From: Mycobacteroides chelonae
Lineage (GTDB): Bacteria > Actinomycetota > Actinomycetes > Mycobacteriales > Mycobacteriaceae
Direction of reading: 5' to 3'
Assembly: GCF_016767715.1 (NCBI RefSeq)
Contig: NZ_CP050145.1
Location: 4,278,001-4,342,000 of the forward strand
Length of the DNA stretch: 64,000 nucleotides
Part shown: positions 1 through 8,579 of the stretch, piece by piece
Layout of the letters: each line of letters opens with the position of its first letter
How positions within the stretch are numbered: the first letter of the stretch is position 1
Translations under genes and position numbers: made by a program
The notes under the pieces: generated by a model
The model's database searches: none
What the model was told of the DNA's origin: nothing
The model's input: only the letters and a program-made list of their open reading frames with translations

Positions 1-183
1 CCACCCGATCGCAAAACCGCAGCTCACAGGTGCTAACTACTGCAAGCACTATAGGATTCGATTCTTAATTTCCCAGTTCAGAGGCGGGGGGAAACTGAGG
101 GATGGAACCGTGCCATCGGGCGCCGTTACCGAAATCGAGACCTATCCGTGACCGTCGCGGGTTGTTGCCGTTAGGCGTGCTCG

Positions 184-201
184 GCTAGCTTGGTAGCTAG
201 C
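184..201. repeat. Perfect hairpin in gene-free left end
   Basis: Seven-base arms GCTAGCT and AGCTAGC enclose a TGGT loop, followed by AATTATT. It could end a transcript entering from the left. The rest of positions 1-321 holds no gene I can support: several frames are open at the very edge, but none has recognisable protein character. Confidence 0.4.
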
Positions 202-321
202 TGAATTATTGGCCTTGGCAAAGTTGCCTGGCGGGCCGTAGTTATTGACCGACATGACACGAGCGCATTGCAGCGCTTCCTGATGTTCGGTAGTTGGAGC
301 CAGATTTCCGTGAGGTGCACG

Positions 322-513
322 ATGAGAAACGACTTGTTCATCGGCTTGAGTGAGAACGGGTGGGACCGTGCTCCGTGGGATACCGAGCCAGAGTTTTCGC
401 CCACCGAGCTAGACATCCTGCTGGATCGTCGGCTGTCCGTCAGTGACGCCGCCGAACGTGTCGGCTGCGTGGAGCACGACGTGCAGCGCATCCGCGACGC
501 ACACGCTGCCTGA
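322..513 (+). CDS. Small conserved-type acidic protein, possible HTH
   Basis: A 63-aa protein beginning MRNDLFIGLSENGWDRAP. I prefer the ATG at 322 because GAGGTG lies 4-5 nt upstream; the longer frame from 268 has no ribosome site and an atypical first 18 residues. The middle (SPTELDILLDRRLSVSDAAERVGC) looks like a short helix-turn-helix that recognises something, but no family is recognised. It ends 8 nt from the convergent membrane-protein gene. Function unknown. Confidence 0.6.
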   Translation: MRNDLFIGLSENGWDRAPWDTEPEFSPTELDILLDRRLSVSDAAERVGCVEHDVQRIRDAHAA

Positions 514-521
514 CGTTCACG

Positions 522-1358
522 TCAGCGCCGCAACAAACCGCCCACTAGCCCCGACACCACACCCACCACGATCACCAGGCCACCGGCCGCCATCGTAAGG
601 CTCAGCCAGTGGTGGGCATTGCCGACCGCCTGGGTGACCAGGCTGTCGGCAACATCACGCAGATTGTCGTTGACCCGGTTCAATGGCCGATCCAGGTAGC
701 GCCGCCCGATCTCCAGCCCCGCCCACCCGGCCGTGCCCACCAGTAGTGCCGAAATGCCAAGCCCAACAAGGCCCTTGGCGCGGCTACGGACCGCCAACTG
801 AGTCAGCCCCGCGAGAACGAGGGTCAAACCGAAGGATATCCACACGGCAAGCTGACCGAATCGCGCCACCGGCACCAAACGACCCGGCGTCAGACCTGCC
901 AGGCTGTCGTCGGTGACCGAGACCTTCAGGGTCTCCGGCGCTTTGATGGAAAGCCCCTGCGGCACCAGGCTCTTGATCATGGGCGCCACATCGATCTGCC
1001 AGCTGCCCTGCGAATCACGTTGCGCCGAGTTCGAGTTCGTGAACAACCACTGGTGCGCCATCCGATTCACCGAAGCGAAGTCCGCACGGAACTGCGGGCC
1101 ACCGGCGTACGTGGCGGTCAACTCCGCGACCTGGGTCTCGTTGACACGCGAGCCCTGCTTCTTTCCCAGCGACACGATCTGGGTGGCGAGTTCCCCGGCA
1201 ATCGCCCGCTGCACCCTCGGGTCGTCAGCCGCCGGCGCGGTCAACGCCACATAGCCGTTCTCATCGACAATCCGGGACTGTGTCCAGGCTGCCGTCACCG
1301 TCAGAGCCAGCGCGGCAGTGGTCAGCAGCCACAGCAGGACCGCGAACAGGAATCGCAT
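522..1358 (-). CDS. Conserved membrane protein, unknown function
   Basis: A 278-aa protein with one N-terminal hydrophobic segment (about residues 4-24), an extracytoplasmic region of about 140 residues, then three hydrophobic segments near residues 170-190, 197-217 and 250-276, ending in two arginines. The topology suggests an envelope protein with a large outside loop. No catalytic motif is visible. The ATG at 1358 lies 7 nt after a TAACCT element, so the mRNA is probably leaderless. It is oriented like the ppk2-type gene just upstream but has its own promoter. No confident family assignment. Confidence 0.75.
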   Translation of the reverse strand: MRFLFAVLLWLLTTAALALTVTAAWTQSRIVDENGYVALTAPAADDPRVQRAIAGELATQIVSLGKKQGSRVNETQVAELTATYAGGPQFRADFASVNRMAHQWLFTNSNSAQRDSQGSWQIDVAPMIKSLVPQGLSIKAPETLKVSVTDDSLAGLTPGRLVPVARFGQLAVWISFGLTLVLAGLTQLAVRSRAKGLVGLGISALLVGTAGWAGLEIGRRYLDRPLNRVNDNLRDVADSLVTQAVGNAHHWLSLTMAAGGLVIVVGVVSGLVGGLLRR

Positions 1359-1365
1359 CGAGCCC

Positions 1366-1371
1366 AGGTTA
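1366..1371 (-). promoter_or_regulatory. -10 element, leaderless start of 522-1358
   Basis: TAACCT on the minus strand, 7 nt before the ATG at 1358. This is the mycobacterial leaderless layout, in which the start codon is also the transcript 5' end. Confidence 0.5.
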
Positions 1372-1430
1372 GTCCGGCCGTCCGCACCGAGGCGACTTCG
1401 GGATCTGGAACCGGGGGTCGGCGGCGGGAT

Positions 1431-2297
1431 CTAGTCCGTGAGCGCGCGACCCAGGATCAGTGGATCGGCCTGACCGACGACGTCGACATCCTTGTCGTCG
1501 TAGTCGAACTTGCCCAGAACGTGCCGCATCGCGCTGACGCGGGCCCGCTTCTTGTCATTGCTCTTCACCACGATCCACGGCGCGTGATCGGTGTCGGTGA
1601 GCGAGAACATCTCTTCCTTGGCCCTGGTGTAGGCATCCCACTTGTCCAGGGAGGCCAGATCCATTGGTGAGAGCTTCCACTGACGCACCGGGTCAACCTG
1701 CCGGATCGCGAAGCGGGTGCGCTGCTCGGCGGAGGACACCGAGAACCACAGTTTGGTCAGGCTGATGCCGTCGTTGACCAACATCTGCTCGAAAAGCGGT
1801 GCCTGGTGGATGAATTCGGAATGCTGCTCGTCGGAACAAAATCCCATGACGCGCTCGACACCGGCACGGTTGTACCAGGAGCGGTCGAAGAAGACCATCT
1901 CGCCGGCAGCCGGCAGATGCGGAACATACCGCTGGAAGTACCACTGGGTGCGTTCCCGTTCGGTCGGCTTCTCCAGCGCGACCACGCGGGCACCACGGGG
2001 GTTGAGGTGCTCCATGAACCGCTTGATGGTGCCGCCCTTCCCGGCCGCATCACGCCCCTCGAAGAGGATGACGTGCCGGGCGCCGGTGCGCTTGCTCCAG
2101 TTCTGCAGCTTGAGCAGCTCGATCTGCAGCAGCCGCTTCTCCAGCTCGTACTGATGGCGGCTCATCCGCTCGTCGTACGGGTAGTTCTCTCGCCAGGTGT
2201 CCACCGCGACGCCGTCGGGCGCGATGAGTACCGGATCGTCATCGTCATCGTCGTCGACGGTGTAGCCCTGCGCAGCGGCGGTAATGGTCTCGGTCAC
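1431..2297 (-). CDS. ppk2: Polyphosphate kinase 2 (PPK2 family)
   Basis: A 288-aa protein of the PPK2 family, which transfers phosphate between polyphosphate and nucleotides in the cytoplasm. The Walker A-like segment EGRDAAGKGG is at residues 80-89 and the Walker B-like FFDRSWYNRAGVE at 136-148; between them is the lid-type PTERERTQWYFQRY stretch. Length fits a one-domain PPK2. The N terminus carries an unusual run of seven aspartates (residues 15-21). The start is GTG at 2297, 6 nt after TAGTTT. Whether it favours GDP/GTP or ADP/ATP cannot be told from sequence alone. Confidence 0.93.
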   Translation of the reverse strand: MTETITAAAQGYTVDDDDDDDPVLIAPDGVAVDTWRENYPYDERMSRHQYELEKRLLQIELLKLQNWSKRTGARHVILFEGRDAAGKGGTIKRFMEHLNPRGARVVALEKPTERERTQWYFQRYVPHLPAAGEMVFFDRSWYNRAGVERVMGFCSDEQHSEFIHQAPLFEQMLVNDGISLTKLWFSVSSAEQRTRFAIRQVDPVRQWKLSPMDLASLDKWDAYTRAKEEMFSLTDTDHAPWIVVKSNDKKRARVSAMRHVLGKFDYDDKDVDVVGQADPLILGRALTD

Positions 2298-2303
2298 CAG
2301 CGG

Positions 2304-2309
2304 AAACTA
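2304..2309 (-). promoter_or_regulatory. -10 element, leaderless start of ppk2
   Basis: TAGTTT on the minus strand, spaced 6 nt from the GTG at 2297. It supports GTG as the true start, since no Shine-Dalgarno is present. Confidence 0.5.
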
Positions 2310-2355
2310 ACCCCGGCAACCGTCGCCAGGGTGGCCGACGAGTGAACGTGAGGTG

Positions 2356-3882
2356 TCAGCGGCGGAAGGGGCGCAGTGCCTTGTTCGAGAGCTTGGTAAG
2401 GCTCTTGAGCGCCACCGGCGCCAGCCAGCTCGGTCCGCTGTACCACAGCGGCTCACTGGGCAGCGTCACCCGGGTGTCGACGATGGCCTCGGTACGGCAG
2501 TACTTGAGCAGACCGCTGGCGCCACCGAAGCGCGAGCCCATCCCCGAGCCCTTCCAGCCACCGTGCGGCGCGGTCAGACAGGACAGGTTCATGATCACGT
2601 CGTTGATGTTGACGGTACCGCAATCAAGTTGCAGTGCAATGCGTTCGGCGCGCCTTCGGTCCTTGGTCCAGACGCTGGCAGACAGCCCGTACTCGCTGTC
2701 ATTCGCCAGGGCGATCGCCGTGGACTCCTCGGAGAACCGCATGATCGGCAGCGTGGGACCAAAGGTCTCCTCCCGCATGCAGTCCATGGAATGGTCCACG
2801 TCGACCAGCACGGTCGGAGCGTAGAAGGTACCGCCGCCCGGAACCCGCGCGCCGCCGGTGAGTGCCCGCGCACCCGACGCAACTGCTTGGCGCACATGCC
2901 GATCCACGACCTCGAGCTGATTCTCGTCGATCATGGCGCCGACGCTGTGATCCATCCCGGCGCCGATCTCCAGACTGCGCACCTCGTCGACCACCAGGTC
3001 GACAAACTGTTCGTAGATCGAGTCGTGGACGTACACCCGCTCGACGGAGACGCAGGTCTGACCGGCGTTGAACATGCTGCCCCACACCGCGGCATGTGCG
3101 GCACGTTTGACGTCGGCGTCCGCGAGCACCAGCATCGGGTCCTTGCCGCCGAGTTCCAGGCTGACCGGGGTGAGGCGGCGCGCGGCGCGCTCCATGATCT
3201 TCTTGCCGGTGGCCGTCGATCCGGTGAACTGGATGAAGTCGACGTTGTCGATCAGTGCCTCGCCGACCTCACGTGCGCCGTGGACAATCTCGAACACCGG
3301 CGGCGCTCCGATTTCCTCCCAGCCGCGTGCGATGAGTTCATCGGACAGCGGCGTGCGTTCGGAGGGCTTGAGCAGCACCGAACAGCCCGCCAACAGGGCC
3401 GGGATCACATCCCAATATCCAAGTGCCACAGGATAATTCCATGGTGAGATGACTCCTACGACCTTGCGGGGCCGCTGATGCAGGGTGATCTTCTTGGTGT
3501 TCATGGCGATGGACGAGGCCGGCCGCGACTCGGGTGTTAAGAATTCCGCCGCACGAGGCGCGTAGTACGCGATGATCGCGAGAATCGATGGAATCTCGAT
3601 GCCCGCGTCGATCTTGGACTTACCGGTCTCGGCGATCAACTGGGCCTCGATACGCGGCGTGTTGTCGGTCAGCCACTGCGCGAAGCGGGCCAGTACCTTG
3701 CCGCGTCCCTCGGGCCCGAGTCGCTCCCACGACGGCTGCGCCTTCGCCAGTTGTGTGGTGATCACGGGGATATCCGCGGGATCGGTCCAGTTCACCTGCC
3801 CGACGACCTGCCCGTTCGCGGGATTGCGTACGTCGCGGGCGGCGCTGTGGGCGGTGCCGAGGTTTTCAGACGTCGTTGTCAT
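2356..3882 (-). CDS. gabD2: Succinate-semialdehyde dehydrogenase [NADP+]
   Basis: A 508-aa aldehyde dehydrogenase that would oxidise succinic semialdehyde to succinate. The catalytic glutamate lies in SLELGGKDP (E253) and the nucleophilic cysteine in FNAGQTCVSVERV (C287); the NAD(P)-binding signature IQFTGSTATGKK precedes them. It most resembles the mycobacterial GabD2 group by its N-terminal AARDVRNPANGQVVGQV region. The frame is open to 4296, but the upstream part is DinB antisense sequence, so I start at MTTTSENLG (3882); an ATG 14 codons earlier is a possible alternative. Substrate is inferred from the family. Confidence 0.88.
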   Translation of the reverse strand: MTTTSENLGTAHSAARDVRNPANGQVVGQVNWTDPADIPVITTQLAKAQPSWERLGPEGRGKVLARFAQWLTDNTPRIEAQLIAETGKSKIDAGIEIPSILAIIAYYAPRAAEFLTPESRPASSIAMNTKKITLHQRPRKVVGVISPWNYPVALGYWDVIPALLAGCSVLLKPSERTPLSDELIARGWEEIGAPPVFEIVHGAREVGEALIDNVDFIQFTGSTATGKKIMERAARRLTPVSLELGGKDPMLVLADADVKRAAHAAVWGSMFNAGQTCVSVERVYVHDSIYEQFVDLVVDEVRSLEIGAGMDHSVGAMIDENQLEVVDRHVRQAVASGARALTGGARVPGGGTFYAPTVLVDVDHSMDCMREETFGPTLPIMRFSEESTAIALANDSEYGLSASVWTKDRRRAERIALQLDCGTVNINDVIMNLSCLTAPHGGWKGSGMGSRFGGASGLLKYCRTEAIVDTRVTLPSEPLWYSGPSWLAPVALKSLTKLSNKALRPFRR

Positions 3883-3923
3883 TAGAGGAGTCTGGCACGC
3901 GGGGACCCACGTCGCCATCCCCA

Positions 3924-4451
3924 CTAGTTGGTTGGAATCATCCCGCGCAGGTAGGCGGCTTGACCCAGGTGCTGGGCACAGTCGTCCACGATGCTGACCA
4001 GCCGGACACTCGCGGTGACCGGCGGATCCCAGTGCTGATCGACAACACGCGCAAGTTCGGAATCGGTCAGGGTGTCGACATAGCGCAGTGTCATTTCGTG
4101 CACGTCCTGGTAGTAGCCACTGAGCAGGTCGACCGTCGCGATCACCTTGGCCACATCCTCGGGCGTGTGCCCGTATCCGTTGGAGTCGGCGGGCAGGTCG
4201 AGGCCGAATCTCGGCTCCCATCCGCGGGCCGTCCACACCGGCTCGGCACCCGTGATGGCACAGATCTGCACGTCCTGACAGCGCGCCGAATGCCAAATGA
4301 GCCAGGCGATGCTGTTCGCGTCCGGCGTGGGCCGATAGGTCACCGCCGTATCCGATAGACCATCGGTCACCTCACCGACATGTTCGATGATCCGGGTAAA
4401 GCTGTCACGCAACAGTTCCCGCGCAGACGCGGCTGCCTCGAAGTCCGTCAC
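3924..4451 (-). CDS. DinB / DUF664 family protein
   Basis: A 175-aa four-helix DinB-fold protein. The histidines of the usual metal triad are visible in AWLIWHSARCQDVQ, YYQDVHEMTLRYVD and DDCAQHLGQAAYLRGM, the last being the family signature at the C terminus. Relatives include mycothiol- or bacillithiol-dependent transferases; the substrate here is unknown. The GTG start at 4451 shares a GTGA overlap with the stop of the MFS gene, so the two are translationally coupled. That pairing suggests detoxification and export of the same compound, which is inference. Confidence 0.82.
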   Translation of the reverse strand: MTDFEAAASARELLRDSFTRIIEHVGEVTDGLSDTAVTYRPTPDANSIAWLIWHSARCQDVQICAITGAEPVWTARGWEPRFGLDLPADSNGYGHTPEDVAKVIATVDLLSGYYQDVHEMTLRYVDTLTDSELARVVDQHWDPPVTASVRLVSIVDDCAQHLGQAAYLRGMIPTN

Positions 4452-5659
4452 GGTTTGACGGTACGCCCGGCCTTGGGCGCCGTCTTGGTCGCGGGCGCGC
4501 TCATCGTCAGCGCACCTGCCGCACAGCCACAGACGAGCACCGCGAAGATGGGCAGCAGCAAGGCGGTGTTGAGGGACAACGCATCGGCAAGCCAACCGAT
4601 GAGGGCCGGCCCACCCAGCACCGCGACATAGCCGGTCCCGACCACCCACGACAGCACTCGGCCCTCGTGTTGTTCGTCGATATTGCCCGCCACGGTGAAT
4701 ACCTGCGGAACGCCACCGGCAAGCCCGAGGCCCACGGCCGCCCAGCCCGCCATGGTGAGAGGCAGCGCCGGAGACGCGATGACGGTCAGCAGACCGACCG
4801 CGGCCAGCGCACAGCCCCAGCGCAGGACCAGTACCCGGCCAACTCGTTCGACGAGCTTGTCGACGGTGAAACGGCCCACTGTCATCGCCGCCATGAACAC
4901 GCCGAATGTGAACGCACCCCATGAATGGGAGGCGCCCAGGTGCTCCTGTGCGTGCAGACTGCTCCAGTCGGTCGCCGACCCTTCCGAGAGCATCAGCAGC
5001 ATGGCCAATACGCCCAGGAGAAAGACCTGACCCCGGCGGCAGGTGACCGCGGGCGGCAGCGTGTACGGCACGGTGTCCGGCGCTTCGGCCTCACCGACGC
5101 GCAGCTTGTCCTTCAACAGCACACTGGCCGACGATCCCAGCACCACCAGGCACAGCACGGTGACGCCGAGGACCGTGACGAAGACCGGCACGTGCACCGC
5201 GAACGCCACGGTTCCGATACCGGCGCCCACCACATTGCCCACGGAGAACACCCCGTGGAACGAGGCCATGATCGGCCGACCGTAGAAACGCTCCACGTCG
5301 ACCGCGGCAGCATTCATCGCGACATCGGTGACACCGACGGCGACACCGCACAGGAACGCGCCCGCTCCGGCGATCCACACATTCGTGGCCGACAGCGGGA
5401 TATTGACGCCAAGCGCCATCGCGGCGCCTCCGGCAACGGCGATGGGCCCGCTGCCGAATCGGTCGACAAGCACACCGCTGATCAGCATGCCCACCAGCGC
5501 GCCGCCACCCAAGACCAGCACCACCAGACCCAGCGCCGTCGAGGACATCCCCGTGGCCTGCTTCATGGTCGGCAGGTGCACAGCCCAGGTGGCCACCACG
5601 AGCCCGAACGATGCGAATACACCGATAACGGCAATCCGCATACGCAGCGGTTTCGTCAA
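4448..5659 (-). CDS. MFS transporter
   Basis: A 403-aa major facilitator protein with about 12 hydrophobic segments. It has a typical loop GVLVDRFGSG after TM2 and the related KLVERVGRV in the second half. I take TTG at 5659 because GGTGAGGA lies 7 nt upstream; ATG at 5641 (MRIAVIG) lacks a ribosome site. Its last codons overlap the DinB gene, and it is divergent from the ArsR-type regulator at 5844, a likely controller. Substrate unknown. Confidence 0.85.
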   Translation of the reverse strand: MTKPLRMRIAVIGVFASFGLVVATWAVHLPTMKQATGMSSTALGLVVLVLGGGALVGMLISGVLVDRFGSGPIAVAGGAAMALGVNIPLSATNVWIAGAGAFLCGVAVGVTDVAMNAAAVDVERFYGRPIMASFHGVFSVGNVVGAGIGTVAFAVHVPVFVTVLGVTVLCLVVLGSSASVLLKDKLRVGEAEAPDTVPYTLPPAVTCRRGQVFLLGVLAMLLMLSEGSATDWSSLHAQEHLGASHSWGAFTFGVFMAAMTVGRFTVDKLVERVGRVLVLRWGCALAAVGLLTVIASPALPLTMAGWAAVGLGLAGGVPQVFTVAGNIDEQHEGRVLSWVVGTGYVAVLGGPALIGWLADALSLNTALLLPIFAVLVCGCAAGALTMSAPATKTAPKAGRTVKP

Positions 5660-5808
5660 GAAATAGTCCTCACCTCGGCGTTGAGCCGGCGATCACGCCC
5701 CCACCGCGACCTCGGCGAGCAGCACTCACCGGTACCTGCTGACCACAGTACTGACCCTGACCACGACGGGCCGCAGCAGCGCCACATCGCCTTCGCCCAA
5801 TATATCTC

Positions 5809-5837
5809 TTGACATTCATATGATGCCATGGTGATAT
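5809..5837 (+). promoter_or_regulatory. Promoter of arsR-type gene with internal dyad
   Basis: TTGACA (5809-5814), 17 nt, then TGATAT (5832-5837), 6 nt before the ATG at 5844. The spacer holds CATAT (5817-5821) and the -10 region ATATG (5834-5838), mirrored about a central CCATGG (5826-5831). This looks like an autoregulatory operator covering the promoter. The -10 is not a perfect TANNNT. Confidence 0.5.
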
Positions 5838-5843
5838 GTATCC

Positions 5844-6182
5844 ATGGACGCCTTCATGGTGATCGCCGACCCGACCCGACGCCGGATCATCGACACCCTG
5901 CGCGAAGGAGCAGCCGATGTCACCACGCTGATCGAACGACTCGATGTTTCGCAGTCCCTGGTGTCCAAGCACCTCGGCGTCCTGCGCGATGCCGGCACGG
6001 TTCGCGTGGAGGTCGCCGGGAAGCGCCGCGTCTACCACCTGGCCGACGATCCCTTGCCCGCCGTACTGGCCTGGGTAACGCCCTATCACCGCAAGTGGGC
6101 CAACGCGTTCGATCGCCTCACCCATCTCATCGACAACGACGCCGACGATCATGACAACACGAAGGACGACAACCGTGACTAA
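5844..6182 (+). CDS. ArsR-family transcriptional regulator
   Basis: A 112-aa winged-helix repressor. MVIADPTRRRIIDTLREG opens the first helix, the recognition helix is VSQSLVSKHLGVLRDAG, and the wing is VAGKRRVYHLAD. There is no metal-binding ELCVC motif, so it belongs to the non-metal group often paired with SRPBCC proteins. Its stop overlaps the GTG of the SRPBCC gene by 8 nt. It probably represses this pair and perhaps the divergent MFS/DinB pair. Confidence 0.88.
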   Translation: MDAFMVIADPTRRRIIDTLREGAADVTTLIERLDVSQSLVSKHLGVLRDAGTVRVEVAGKRRVYHLADDPLPAVLAWVTPYHRKWANAFDRLTHLIDNDADDHDNTKDDNRD

Positions 6183-6684
6183 TCCCCTCGATGCCACCCT
6201 CGCGCCGTGCGACGACCACGACGGCAAATGGGTCCTGACGATGTCCCGCGAGTTGAACCATTCGCCGGAGAAGGTGTGGCAGTGGCTCATCGACCCCGAC
6301 AAGTTGCGTCAGTGGTCACCCGCAATACCCGATCGCCCACTGGACTCGGTGGGAGCCGCTCAGGTCCAGGAGACCCCGGCAGATCCGATACTCGACGGTG
6401 AAGTGCTCACCGTCGACCCGCCGCACGAGCTGATCCATCGCTGGGGCCCCGACGACACCCTGCGCTGGCGAATCGAGTCCACAGAGAAGGGATGTCGGCT
6501 GACCCTCGAGCACTCGATGTCCGATCGGGGTAACGCGTCGGGAAATGCCGGCGGTTGGCATATCTGCCTGGACACTCTCACCCTCGCCGTCGACGGGACA
6601 CCGCGCGGCCGCGTGGTCGGCCTCGATGCCATGACTCACGACTGGCAAAACCTCAACGACAGGTACGCGAGGATGCTCGGCTGA
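6175..6684 (+). CDS. SRPBCC (AHSA1-like) domain protein
   Basis: A 169-aa START/Bet v1-fold protein of the AHSA1 type. The hallmark N-terminal strand-helix reads LTMSRELNHSPEKVWQWLIDP, followed by LRQWSPAIPDRPL; the C terminal helix ends GLDAMTHDWQNLNDRYARML. GTG at 6175 is chosen because GAAGGA lies 8 nt upstream and it gives tight coupling with the ArsR gene. Family members bind hydrophobic ligands; here it may modify or sense whatever the regulator answers to. Ligand unknown. Confidence 0.82.
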   Translation: MTNPLDATLAPCDDHDGKWVLTMSRELNHSPEKVWQWLIDPDKLRQWSPAIPDRPLDSVGAAQVQETPADPILDGEVLTVDPPHELIHRWGPDDTLRWRIESTEKGCRLTLEHSMSDRGNASGNAGGWHICLDTLTLAVDGTPRGRVVGLDAMTHDWQNLNDRYARMLG

Positions 6685-6735
6685 GCGCTCAAAGAATTTG
6701 CTGAAAATCCTCGAACATACTGCGGGCGAGTCAGC

Positions 6736-6765
6736 TAATTTAGATACGATTCTGCGTCTAAATTA
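6736..6765. promoter_or_regulatory. Perfect 9-bp dyad, candidate operator
   Basis: Arms TAATTTAGA (6736-6744) and TCTAAATTA (6757-6765) are separated by 12 nt, giving a 21-bp centre-to-centre distance, about two helical turns. It is very AT-rich for this genome and lies about 150 bp upstream of the PE-PPE-domain gene. A dimeric regulator could bind it. The rest of 6685-6911 shows no gene. Confidence 0.45.
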
Positions 6766-6911
6766 ACCGTTGACCAGGCACTACAAGCGCAGTGGTCAAT
6801 ATGCTCGCTTCGGCCGATTCACTCCCATCGGGTATGGCGTAAAAGCTTTGCCTTACTTACTCTCATGCCACCGCATTCGGCAACGGCGCCGAAAGCACAG
6901 GAGGGGTCCTG

Positions 6912-8579
6912 ATGGCTGCGCAGCATTCGGTTTTGGGGAAACGTCGCTCGCTCAAACGCTCGGTGGCCGCCACCGCGGCGGTGGCGGCGGCCTGCACCGT
7001 GCTGGCACCGGTCGCCATCGAGTCGCGAACCATCGCTTCGACGCTCGCGTCCTATGTCATCGGAGTCGGCGGCCGCGGCGACGGCGCAGGCGCGAACATT
7101 CCCGCCAAGCTCGGCGGCCTCAACGGCTTCTACGACCCTTCTTCCGACGCATACGTCCCCGTTTCCTATCCGGGGACGATGTGGCCCGTCGACGGCCTGC
7201 GGGACAAGACCTTTCGCCAGTCTGTCACTGTGGGGCACACGGTACTGGCCCACGAGATTGCGACCCATCCGGGGCAGAAGGTCATCATCGGCTACTCGCT
7301 CGGCGCGGTAGTCGTCAACGAGTCACGCAAAGACCTCGAAGAACAGTACGAACCCAACGGAAACCCGGATATCCAATTCGTCCTCATCTCCAACGCTTAC
7401 AAGCCCAATGGGGGCATTCTGGCCCGCTTCCCTGGTATCTGGATTCCGGTCATGGATATCTACTCGACCCAGCCTGCGAAGCCGGACATCTTCACCACCA
7501 CGGACATCACCAACGAATACGACACAATCGGCGACTTCCCGGCCTACTTCAACCCGCTGGCCATCGCCAATGCCCTTGTGGCATTTCCGTATACACATCC
7601 GGACCAGTTCTATGACGGCACCGATCTGAATAACTACGACGACGCGAAAGCCGTTGCCGACAAGACCCAGATCGACGGCAGCACGACCAAGTACTACTAC
7701 GAAGACGGCACGACCAAGACGGTGGTCACCAACGCGAACGGCTCCACATCCACCTACTACGTCGTGCACACCGAACATCTCCCGCTGCTGCAACCGCTAC
7801 GCGATCTCACCAACCCGATAGGCGCCTCCTTCGTACTGGACGCCATCGAGCCCACCCTGCGGGTGTTCATCGACATGGCCTATGACCGCGAGACCAGCCC
7901 GGGCACCGTAAAACCGTTCAGTCTCTTCACCCCATCGAAGAAAATCGTCGATGCAGTCAAGAAGCTGCCCGGTGCCATCGAGGAAGGCGCCGAGAATTTC
8001 CAGAACGGACTGCCCGGGACTGCGGCGCCCAAGCAACCGGCACAGGTCGACAAAACCGCCAGTCCCGCTGCTCCCCAGGTTGATTCCACAAGGGCCACAC
8101 CGCCCGCGGCCCAGACACCCGCACCCACCAAGCTCTCCGATCCCACCGCAATCGCGGTCAGCGCAAGCACCGTGCCCACCACGCAGGCCAAGATAGAAAC
8201 GGGGACCAAACCCGAGGCCACGCCCGACGAGAACCCGGACCATGGCAAGCCTGCCGTCGCAACCGTCAAGGACGACATCGACACGTCGAAAAACACAACG
8301 AGGCCAACCCTGCGCCTTCCGAAGCTTCCCGCGTCACGCCCCGGAACGACACCTAAGAATCCGAAACTCCCGTCAATCAGAGAAGGCCTCACGTCGATAC
8401 CGGGCCTGGGCGCCCGCAATGCGCCCGACGCCACCGGCACCGGTTCGGGGCCCAGCAAGGAAACCGTCAGCGCCGGAAATGGCGGTACTGCCGAATCCGG
8501 CGCCCACGCCGGCCCCAGTGACCACTCGGGCGATCACGGCAAATCCGGGGACAACCATTCCGGGAGCAACGCGGCCTGA
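6912..8579 (+). CDS. Exported PE-PPE-domain serine hydrolase-like protein
   Basis: A 555-aa protein. Residues 11-45 look like a signal peptide (KRRSLKRS followed by an Ala/Val-rich segment). Residues about 45-330 match the PE-PPE alpha/beta-hydrolase domain, with the nucleophile elbow VIIGYSLGAVVV (S129) and the conserved YPGTMWPVDG and NPLAIANALVAFPYTHPDQ regions. Residues about 370-555 are a Pro/Ala/Thr/Ser-rich tail ending in a Gly/His/Ser stretch. There is no PE or PPE domain, so it is a stand-alone form of the domain. AGGAGG lies 7 nt before the ATG. Likely a secreted or wall-associated esterase/lipase; activity is not proven by sequence. Confidence 0.82.
   Translation: MAAQHSVLGKRRSLKRSVAATAAVAAACTVLAPVAIESRTIASTLASYVIGVGGRGDGAGANIPAKLGGLNGFYDPSSDAYVPVSYPGTMWPVDGLRDKTFRQSVTVGHTVLAHEIATHPGQKVIIGYSLGAVVVNESRKDLEEQYEPNGNPDIQFVLISNAYKPNGGILARFPGIWIPVMDIYSTQPAKPDIFTTTDITNEYDTIGDFPAYFNPLAIANALVAFPYTHPDQFYDGTDLNNYDDAKAVADKTQIDGSTTKYYYEDGTTKTVVTNANGSTSTYYVVHTEHLPLLQPLRDLTNPIGASFVLDAIEPTLRVFIDMAYDRETSPGTVKPFSLFTPSKKIVDAVKKLPGAIEEGAENFQNGLPGTAAPKQPAQVDKTASPAAPQVDSTRATPPAAQTPAPTKLSDPTAIAVSASTVPTTQAKIETGTKPEATPDENPDHGKPAVATVKDDIDTSKNTTRPTLRLPKLPASRPGTTPKNPKLPSIREGLTSIPGLGARNAPDATGTGSGPSKETVSAGNGGTAESGAHAGPSDHSGDHGKSGDNHSGSNAA

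Noticed and set aside
1..321. A gene running in from the left edge.
   Set aside because: Frames open at the edge stop within 50 codons and show no protein-like composition.
2353..3447. Long frame opposite the dehydrogenase gene.
   Set aside because: Antisense shadow of a high-GC gene; composition rich in His/Arg/Gly with no domain.
2356..4296. A 646-aa open frame containing the GabD2-type dehydrogenase.
   Set aside because: The first 138 codons overlap the DinB gene antisense-free frame and have no dehydrogenase character; the protein starts at 3882.
6830..6870. Possible IdeR box in the AT-rich leader of the PE-PPE-domain gene.
   Set aside because: Agreement with the iron-box consensus is too low in either orientation.
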